From Nesterenkonia populi (GTDB lineage: Bacteria; Actinomycetota; Actinomycetes; Actinomycetales; Micrococcaceae), in contig NZ_VOIL01000001.1 in the NCBI RefSeq assembly GCF_007994735.1, positions 372,001 through 436,000 on the forward strand: 64,000 bases of DNA. The letters are read 5' to 3'. The notes under the pieces were generated by a model. The model was not told the origin of the DNA. It saw nothing but the letters and a program-made list of their open reading frames with translations, and searched no databases. Within the stretch, counting starts at the first letter, position 1; every line of letters starts with the position of its first letter. A program made the translations under genes and the position numbers. Positions 1 to 5,872 of the stretch are shown piece after piece.

Positions 1-2
1 AG

Positions 3-773
3 GCGCGCAGCGTGGCCCGCATGTTCGGGATGGACATGGAGGAGCGGATTGACCGGTGGTCCGCGCCCGTCAAATGGGCGGGAGCCTACCTGTGGGCGGT
101 GCTGCGAGCCGGAGCCGCATCCGCGGTGGCCGCCGTCGGACTGGCTGCGGCGCTGCTGGCCGGGGTGGTCCTCGCCGGGTGGATGGACATCGCCAACGCC
201 TACCAGCAGGCCGACGCAGGCTGGGGCGGCGCTGTGGGGCTCACCGTGCTGCAGCTGGCGCTTGTGCCGAACCTGCTGCTCTGGACGCTCGCCTACACCA
301 CCGGCGCCGGCTTCAGCCTGGGCGCGGACGCGCCGGTGGAGCCGGGCTTCTCAGCCGCTGCGGGAGTGGACTATCTGCCTGTGCTGGCGGTGGTTCCCGA
401 CCATGGCTTCGAGCACGGATGGGTGGTCTTTGCCCTGCCGGTGCTCGCAGGACTGTACGCCGGTGTCTGGCTGGCCCGCGAGGGAGAGAATCACTTTGAC
501 GACTGGTGCGCCCTGAGGATTCGGGTACGGGCCGTCTCACTGAGCATCTCCACCCTGGTGCTCGGGGCCCTGACGGGGCTCGTGGCGGCCGTGCTGCTGG
601 TCGGGCCCCTATGGCTGTCCCACCTCTCCCTGGGGGTGGGCCGTTTCGCCGACGTCGGCCCCGATGCGCTGCTCACCGCCGGCCTGTTGGGCGCCTGGAC
701 GGCCGCGGGCTGCGCCGCCGGGTACCTCACCGCCCCGCTGAGCCGAACGTTCAGGCGCACGCCGGCCAGCTGA
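3..773 (+). CDS. DUF6350 (PerM-like) integral membrane protein, 5' end beyond window
   Basis: At least 250 residues with several hydrophobic segments (about residues 20-60, 75-95, 135-152, 175-205 and 220-240). The overall pattern, with a WLAREGENH-type loop after the middle helices, is that of DUF6350, the family of mycobacterial PerM, a membrane protein linked to cell division. The frame is open to the left edge and family members are about 400 residues, so the visible GTG at 12 is probably internal. In M. tuberculosis perM follows uvrD1-sucC-sucD. Here pcrA-sucCD lies 9 kb away in the opposite orientation. Family call inferred from composition and context. Confidence 0.7.
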   Translation, partial: ARSVARMFGMDMEERIDRWSAPVKWAGAYLWAVLRAGAASAVAAVGLAAALLAGVVLAGWMDIANAYQQADAGWGGAVGLTVLQLALVPNLLLWTLAYTTGAGFSLGADAPVEPGFSAAAGVDYLPVLAVVPDHGFEHGWVVFALPVLAGLYAGVWLAREGENHFDDWCALRIRVRAVSLSISTLVLGALTGLVAAVLLVGPLWLSHLSLGVGRFADVGPDALLTAGLLGAWTAAGCAAGYLTAPLSRTFRRTPAS

Positions 774-776
774 CGA

Positions 777-1997
777 TCAGCGCGGCAGCAGCGTGCCGAT
801 GACGCGGTTCTGGGCACGGATGTAGGTGGTGGCACGCATTGAGCGGACGCGGCGGTTGACCTCGATGGCCCGGGCGTAGTGGCCGATCAGCTGATTGCAT
901 ATCGCCTCCCAGGTCCGCCCCTGCACCTGAGCGCGAGCCGCCGTGCCGAAGGAGGCGCGTGCGGCGTCGTCGTTCACCAGGTGCTCCACCCGGCGTCGCA
1001 TACCCTCCAAGTCTCCAGGCGGGTAGAGCCAGCCGGTGCGGCCCTCGTCCACCAGGTCAAGGGGTCCCCCGCGGCCGACGGCAACCACCGGCAGCCCGGC
1101 GGCCTGGGCCTCCTGGATGGTCTGGCAGAAGGTCTCCGCCTCCCCGGGGTGCACGAACAGGTCCAAGCTCGCGACATGCTCGCCGAGGTCCTCGCCGGAC
1201 TGGAACCCGGCGAAGCAGGCGTTGGGCAGCTCCCTGGCCAGGGACTCTTCCATGGGGCCGACGCCGATGATCACCAGCCGGGTGCCCGGCATCCTGTCCA
1301 GCACCGCGAGGTCCTCCACCTGCTTCTCCGCAGCCAGGCGGCCCACAAACCCGATGAGCAGCTCACCGTCCGGAGCGATCCGAGCCCGCAGCTCCGCGGA
1401 GCGTCGGACCGGGCTGAACAGCTCGGCGTCCACCCCGCGCCGCCAGGTCCGCAGTCGTCTGATGCCGCGCTCGCGCAGCTGCTGCTTGGTGAAGGCGGAG
1501 GGCACCAGGGTGTAGGTGGAGGCCTGATGCATCCGCTCCACGTGCTGCCAGAGCAGCTCTTCGGCCCACGGGACCTTGTACCGGCCCGCGTAGGCAGGGA
1601 CCTCGGTCTGGTAGATGGAGACCGTCGGCAGGCCCAGGGCGTCGGCGGCCTGGATGGCCCGCCACCCCAGCACGAACGGGGAGGCGACATGCACGACGTC
1701 GGGCTGCAGGTCCTCCAGAATACGGCGAATCCGCGTCACGAAGCCGGCGGCGACCCGCACTCTCGGGTACTCGGGAAGCGGAAGGGCCGGCACCCGGATG
1801 ACCGGGTAGCCGTGGTAGAGCTCCGGCTGGTCCGGGAGCTCCTCGGCCAGCGGGTGGGAGTCGAACATCGAGTCGGAGGGTGCGACGACGGTGACCTCAT
1901 CGCCGCGGCGATGCAGGTGAGCAAGCACCTGCAGCACGGAGTTGGTCACCCCGTTCATATGAGGCAGGAAGCTTTCAGCAACAACCGCGACTTTCAT
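777..1997 (-). CDS. GT4 glycosyltransferase, MgtA/PimB-like mannosyltransferase
   Basis: A 406-residue GT-B enzyme that starts MKVAVVAESFLPHMNGVTNS, the usual opening of GDP-mannose-dependent alpha-mannosyltransferases of the MgtA/PimB group. The C-terminal half has the GT4 donor-site region LLIGFVGRLAAEKQ and the E-x7-E element HPGEAETFCQTIQEAQAAG. It probably transfers mannose to a lipid acceptor at the inner face of the membrane for lipoglycan synthesis. The frame is open for another 145 codons upstream, but only the ATG at 1997 gives the conserved N terminus, and the upstream stretch lies over the opposite gene. The exact acceptor cannot be read from sequence. Confidence 0.85.
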   Translation of the reverse strand: MKVAVVAESFLPHMNGVTNSVLQVLAHLHRRGDEVTVVAPSDSMFDSHPLAEELPDQPELYHGYPVIRVPALPLPEYPRVRVAAGFVTRIRRILEDLQPDVVHVASPFVLGWRAIQAADALGLPTVSIYQTEVPAYAGRYKVPWAEELLWQHVERMHQASTYTLVPSAFTKQQLRERGIRRLRTWRRGVDAELFSPVRRSAELRARIAPDGELLIGFVGRLAAEKQVEDLAVLDRMPGTRLVIIGVGPMEESLARELPNACFAGFQSGEDLGEHVASLDLFVHPGEAETFCQTIQEAQAAGLPVVAVGRGGPLDLVDEGRTGWLYPPGDLEGMRRRVEHLVNDDAARASFGTAARAQVQGRTWEAICNQLIGHYARAIEVNRRVRSMRATTYIRAQNRVIGTLLPR

Positions 1998-2115
1998 CAC
2001 TCCCAGATTAGGACGTCCCTGGTGACGGGCGGGAGGCCCCCAGGTTGAATAGCGATGAACTCTGCGTGAACGGCACCGTCGGGAGCTGAAACGCGCGGCC
2101 GGTAGCCTGTTCCAG

Positions 2116-2976
2116 GTGAGCACCATCCCCTCCCCCGCAGACCTGAGAACCATCGCCGTCTCCGCCGCACAGTCGGTGGGCACTCCCCTGAAGGAGGCGT
2201 TCCGCGCCGCCATGGAGGTGGAGACGAAGACCTCCAACAGCGACCTCGTCACCATCCACGACAATCGGACTGAGGAAGCGCTGATCCAGCGGCTCTCCGA
2301 GGCGGTGCCGGACTCGCGGTTCACCGGCGAGGAGGGCGGATCCCACGGTGAGGGCCGGGTGGAGTGGATCATCGACCCCATCGACGGGACCTCCAACTTC
2401 GCGCACGGCTTCGACCACTTCAGCATCAGCATCGGAGCGGCAGTCGACGACGTCGTGGTCGCCGGAGTGGTCTATGACCCCATCAACGAGCTGACCTTCT
2501 CCGCTGACGACGACGCCGCATACCTGAGGACCCGGGACGTCCCGGAGTCCGTGCTCGCGCCGGCCCCGAAGACCGGCGTGGCCGAGCCGAACCTGAACCT
2601 GCTGACCAACTTCCCCGGCCCCTGGATGGTGAACCGGCACGGAGATGAGGCGCTGCGTACCTTCGGGCAGCTTGTGACTGCTTACGCCACCGTGCGGCGG
2701 ATCGTCTCCGGCGCCCTGGAGCTCTGCTACGCCGCCGCGGGCTGGGCCGATGTGGTCGTGAACTGCCGCACCAGCCCCTGGGACATTGCGCCCGCCCAGC
2801 TCATCCTCACCCGCGCCGGAGGAACCTTCCGGCCCTACGGAGCCCGTGGTGAGCTGTCCTTCGACGGCGCCCCGTCCCCGCACGCCCACCTGGCCCCGGG
2901 CTACGTGGGCCTGGCCCCCGGGGTGGAGTCCCCGACCGCGGAAGAGGTCCCTGCCCGGTTCGTCTGGAACCAGTGA
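2116..2976 (+). CDS. Inositol monophosphatase family phosphatase
   Basis: A 286-residue Mg2+-dependent phosphatase. It has the family metal-site motifs: GEEGG (about residue 71), WIIDPIDGTSNFAHG (about 84-98) and the C-terminal WDIAPAQLILTRAGG (about 221-235). Members hydrolyse inositol-1-phosphate, histidinol-phosphate or fructose-1,6-bisphosphate, and sequence alone does not separate these. It is divergent from the mannosyltransferase gene with a 118-base gap. An inositol phosphatase beside a mannosyltransferase would suit phosphatidylinositol-mannoside metabolism, but that link is inference. Start is GTG without a strong ribosome binding site. Confidence 0.85.
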   Translation: MSTIPSPADLRTIAVSAAQSVGTPLKEAFRAAMEVETKTSNSDLVTIHDNRTEEALIQRLSEAVPDSRFTGEEGGSHGEGRVEWIIDPIDGTSNFAHGFDHFSISIGAAVDDVVVAGVVYDPINELTFSADDDAAYLRTRDVPESVLAPAPKTGVAEPNLNLLTNFPGPWMVNRHGDEALRTFGQLVTAYATVRRIVSGALELCYAAAGWADVVVNCRTSPWDIAPAQLILTRAGGTFRPYGARGELSFDGAPSPHAHLAPGYVGLAPGVESPTAEEVPARFVWNQ

Positions 2977-3031
2977 CGTTTTGAGCTCAGGCCCGATGCC
3001 CTCTAAGGGCTGGCCCGTCATCAACTTTGAA

Positions 3032-3298
3032 TCAGAACCCTACGGCCCAAGGCGATATATCGCTGAGGTGGCACTCAAACTCTGGGGTTTCGTAACTGAC
3101 GATCAGTCTCGCACTGAGGTCCAGCAGCAAAACCCCTGCGTGTTTACCCGTTGCGCGTTCGGCCAAGGACACAGAGATGTTGGGTCCCGTTCTCTCCGCG
3201 TCAACCACTACGGCATCACACTGGAACGGTGGCCGAGTTCGCCAATCCGTCAATACAGATATGGCCTCCATGAGGGTTTCGATAAAGCCTCTTGGCAA
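3032..3298 (-). CDS. Hypothetical protein, 88 aa
   Basis: An 88-codon ATG frame in the 445-base gap between the phosphatase gene and the VIT gene. Composition is protein-like: an alternating hydrophobic middle (DAVVVDAERTGPNISVSLAE, then GVLLLDLSARLIVSYE) and few of the Arg/Pro runs typical of false frames in GC-rich DNA. No domain is recognised and I see no good ribosome binding site. Local base composition is less GC-rich than its neighbours. It could be a real small gene, a degraded one or chance. The rest of the gap holds nothing I can assign. Confidence 0.4.
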   Translation of the reverse strand: MPRGFIETLMEAISVLTDWRTRPPFQCDAVVVDAERTGPNISVSLAERATGKHAGVLLLDLSARLIVSYETPEFECHLSDISPWAVGF

Positions 3299-3448
3299 CG
3301 GCTGGCCATATTACCGACCTTTCTCAGGTCCGCTCACCACTAAGGTTGATGAAGGTTTAGGAATGCCGAAGGGTTAGGGACGCTGAAGCTTTGTCACGCG
3401 GAGTCTGCCTGTCGCCGCCAGGTGCCACTTTCTGCGCACCATAGTGGG

Positions 3449-4570
3449 GTGAGCGAGGAGACCGAGCAGCAGCACGAGCCCGACAGCGCCCCCGCCGAGC
3501 CGACCCCGCAGCAGATCCGCCGGTGGCGGAAGTACCTCGCCGATGAGGAGGCCGAGGCCAAGCTCTACTGGAAGCTGGCGCAGAAGCGCACCGGCGAGGA
3601 GAAGCAGATCCTGCTGGGCCTGGCCGAGGCGGAGAAGCGCCACCAGGCGCACTGGCGGACCCTGCTCGGCCCCCATTCCTACAACCTGCCGCGTCCCAGC
3701 GCCCACCGGGTGCTGCTGGGGCGGATGGCCTGGATCTTCGGCTCAGTGTTTGTCCTGGCCCTGGCCCAGCGCGCCGAGGGCGACTCTCCCTACGCCCGTG
3801 ACGAGGATGCCACCCCCCGCATGGCTGCCGACGAGGAAGTCCATGAGGAGGTCGTCCGGGCGCTTGCCGCCCGCGGCAGGGAGAAGCTCTCCGGCGGTTT
3901 CCGGGCCGCCGTCTTCGGCGCCAATGATGGCCTGGTCTCCAACTTCGCGCTGATCATGGGGATGGGCGGCACCGGCGTGGGTGCCACTGTGGTGCTGCTG
4001 GCTGGGATCGCCGGGCTGCTCTCCGGGGCGCTGTCCATGGCGGCCGGAGAGTTCATCTCCGTGCGCAGCCAGCGGGAGCTGTTGGACGCCACGCGCCCCA
4101 CCCAGGCGACCCTGCGCGCGGCACCTGACCTGGATCTGGACCACAACGAGCTGATGCTGGTCTACCGGGCCCGCGGGCTCAGCGAGGCCGACGCCGAGCA
4201 TCGGGCCCTTGAGCGGCTGAACGTCTTCGACTGCGACTGCCGCCCCGAGCTCTCCCACAGCGAGGAGGCTGCGGAGGACGAGCACCGGGCCGTCGGCTCT
4301 GCCTGGACCGCCGCGGGCTCAAGCTTCTGCTTCTTCGCCGTCGGCGCGCTCATCCCTGTGCTGCCGTACCTGTTCGGCGCGGACGGGTGGCTCGCCGTCG
4401 GGCTCTCCACCGGCCTGGTGGGACTGGCGCTGCTGGGGACCGGCGGGGTGGTGGGGCTGCTGTCCGGGACAAGCCCCACCACCCGCGCGCTGCGTCAGCT
4501 GGCGATCGGCCTGGGCGCCGCCGCGCTCACCTACGCCCTCGGCTCAGTCCTCGGCGTCACCGTCGGCTGA
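3449..4570 (+). CDS. VIT1/CCC1 family transporter with N-terminal ferritin-like domain
   Basis: A 373-residue protein in two parts. Residues about 20-140 form a rubrerythrin/ferritin-like helical domain with acidic and His residues (ADEEAEAKLYWKLAQ, AEAEKRHQAHWRTLLG, AADEEVHEEVVRAL). Residues about 150-370 are a VIT1/CCC1 membrane domain with AVFGANDGLVSNFALIMGM and LSMAAGEFISVRSQRE. CCC1/VIT1 proteins export or sequester Fe2+ or Mn2+, and the ferritin-like domain plausibly binds the metal on the cytoplasmic side. A GTG lies nine codons upstream at 3422. The GTG at 3449 is preferred because it begins an acidic N terminus usual for the family. Confidence 0.88.
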   Translation: MSEETEQQHEPDSAPAEPTPQQIRRWRKYLADEEAEAKLYWKLAQKRTGEEKQILLGLAEAEKRHQAHWRTLLGPHSYNLPRPSAHRVLLGRMAWIFGSVFVLALAQRAEGDSPYARDEDATPRMAADEEVHEEVVRALAARGREKLSGGFRAAVFGANDGLVSNFALIMGMGGTGVGATVVLLAGIAGLLSGALSMAAGEFISVRSQRELLDATRPTQATLRAAPDLDLDHNELMLVYRARGLSEADAEHRALERLNVFDCDCRPELSHSEEAAEDEHRAVGSAWTAAGSSFCFFAVGALIPVLPYLFGADGWLAVGLSTGLVGLALLGTGGVVGLLSGTSPTTRALRQLAIGLGAAALTYALGSVLGVTVG

Positions 4571-4608
4571 CCATCGATTCGCAATCGCGCCACGGCCTAG
4601 CAACCATT

Positions 4609-4827
4609 TCATCCCTTTGTTCGTGCATCACGTGTTAGGACAACTAACCACAGCATTCCGATTGTCACGAGAACGAGAAGATTACCGAAAAACCTGATAC
4701 TTATCACTGGGTCGTCATGCAGCAGAATATCCACCCCGAAGACAGCCACAGCAACATATCCCATCACGACAATTCCGAAGAGAACTTTCACTAATAACGA
4801 ATTTCTCCTTTCCGGATGACGCCCCAT
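4609..4827 (-). CDS. Small membrane protein, candidate immunity partner, 72 aa
   Basis: A 72-residue protein beginning MGRHPERRNSLL, with two predicted membrane helices (about residues 11-33 and 47-65) and basic ends. The start overlaps the stop of the upstream secreted-protein gene in a TGATG arrangement, so the two are very likely translationally coupled. A longer reading with 26 more N-terminal residues exists but lies inside the upstream gene. No family is recognised. A two-helix protein coupled to an exported Cys-containing peptide resembles bacteriocin immunity proteins in layout only. Function is inference. Confidence 0.6.
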   Translation of the reverse strand: MGRHPERRNSLLVKVLFGIVVMGYVAVAVFGVDILLHDDPVISIRFFGNLLVLVTIGMLWLVVLTRDARTKG

Positions 4828-5429
4828 CAGCGCCCCCAGCAGCTCACAGGAGGAGTTCCTCCTGCGTTGAGATAGATACCACCGGTGGAGCCAAAGGTTT
4901 GGCAAGCGATAAGCGCAGCAGCACCGAGCCCAACTGCAGCAATCAGACGGTCAGTAGCGCAGGAGTCCAAAATCCACTGATGCCCCCACGGAATGTAGTA
5001 CTGATTGTAGGAGGCCGTGCAGGTACTCATAGTCGAAGCCATGGCCCCAACTTCTTCACTTGCATCTGCGATCGGCGCTTCCCCTCTGACTTCACCGCCC
5101 ATTCCATCTACAACAGCAGCAACGTCCGCGATGCCTTGCTCAGAGAGGCCCGTCTCTCGAGCAGCAGAAGCATCAAAAACGCCACTTTCACGATCAATAG
5201 CCGCCGAGACCGCTTCAACGTCAGCTTGCTGCTGAGTCGTGAGCTCAGCAGGCTCAAGATTATCGTCTGCCAACACTGCGTGTTCCGGAGCCTCGGGGGC
5301 GCCTACTTCTTCGGCCTGAGCACCTGGTGCGCCAACGAAGGTTGCAGCCACCATCACAGCCACGGCAAGCAATGCCGCCACACTTATCGTCCCGGGAGAC
5401 GTATTTTCAGGAGTCGAGACTGCCGTCAT
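4827..5429 (-). CDS. Exported protein with pro-region and Cys-containing hydrophobic C terminus
   Basis: A 200-residue protein. Residues 1-39 look like a Sec signal peptide (hydrophobic stretch ISVAALLAVAVMVAATFVG, cleavage after AQA). Residues about 40-130 are acidic and Cys-free, like a pro-region. The last ~65 residues hold four Cys (in STCTAS, LDSCATD, LIACQTF and VSCWGR), aromatic residues (YNQYYIPWGHQW) and a hydrophobic stretch DRLIAAVGLGAAALIACQTF. The ATG at 5429 has a strong ribosome site, AAAGGAAA. The gene is coupled to a tiny membrane protein. The layout recalls proteolytically released antimicrobial peptides made as long precursors, but I recognise no family. Base composition is less GC-rich than its neighbours. 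Confidence 0.7.
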   Translation of the reverse strand: MTAVSTPENTSPGTISVAALLAVAVMVAATFVGAPGAQAEEVGAPEAPEHAVLADDNLEPAELTTQQQADVEAVSAAIDRESGVFDASAARETGLSEQGIADVAAVVDGMGGEVRGEAPIADASEEVGAMASTMSTCTASYNQYYIPWGHQWILDSCATDRLIAAVGLGAAALIACQTFGSTGGIYLNAGGTPPVSCWGR

Positions 5430-5507
5430 ATCAAGTTTCCTTTCACCATCTTTGGATGCCACTGTGACGCCGCTTCAATGCTTCTAGGAATTTAGAGCCC
5501 ACCTCTA

Positions 5508-5523
5508 GTCCCCCTCAGGGGAC
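5508..5523. promoter_or_regulatory. Inverted repeat upstream of the secreted-protein gene
   Basis: A perfect palindrome GTCCCC-N4-GGGGAC, centred about 87 bases before the start of the exported-protein gene and just past the end of the LuxR-type remnant. It could be an operator for a regulator of this locus. The position fits, but no other copy was found for comparison. Confidence 0.35.
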
Positions 5524-5574
5524 ATTAAACACCTCGGCCTACCGTCCCCGGTGGACACTGCAGGTTGGGCAGAT

Positions 5575-5760
5575 CTAACCCAGGCGCGGCTCGACGAACC
5601 CCAGCTCGGCAGCACGGACCAGCAGCTATGTTCGGTCATGCGTGCCGAAACGCTCGTTCAGGCGCTTGCTATACGTCTTGACTGTCTCCTTGCTGAAATG
5701 CAGCTCACGGGCAATCTCCGTGTTCACCATCAGCACCTCCCCAAACTGCTCGAGGAACGA
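5575..5760 (-). pseudogene. LuxR/NarL-type regulator remnant with internal stop
   Basis: The minus strand encodes the recognition part of a LuxR-type helix-turn-helix: NTEIARELHFSKETVKTYSK, then RLNERFGTHDRT, an in-frame TAG (5626-5628), then LLVRAAELGFVEPRLG and a second TAG at 5575. Reading through the first TAG restores a normal LuxR C terminus, so it looks like a nonsense mutation. The stretch before the helix-turn-helix is shorter than the family norm (EVLMVNTEIA lacks about five residues), and no receiver or sensor domain precedes it. The rest of the 5463-5872 gap holds a palindrome and nothing else I can assign. Confidence 0.6.
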
Positions 5761-5872
5761 GCCGTATCCTCCATGGGGATCTTCATGTATAGGGTTGGAA
5801 GGAATGCATGTTCGTGCGCAATCCATCGGCGCGCAATTAACCATCGGGCCCTCAGACCCGAACTCCTGGTGC

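Noticed and set aside
777..2432. A single 551-residue minus-strand protein
   Set aside because: The first 145 codons run antisense to the phosphatase gene and lack protein character. The glycosyltransferase proper starts at 1997.
2008..3024. Long minus-strand frame opposite the phosphatase gene
   Set aside because: Composition is typical of an antisense shadow in GC-rich DNA, and the plus strand encodes a clear phosphatase.
5508..5523. DosR-type operator
   Set aside because: DosR sites have GGGAC before GTCCC. Here the order is reversed (GTCCCC then GGGGAC), so the half-sites do not match.
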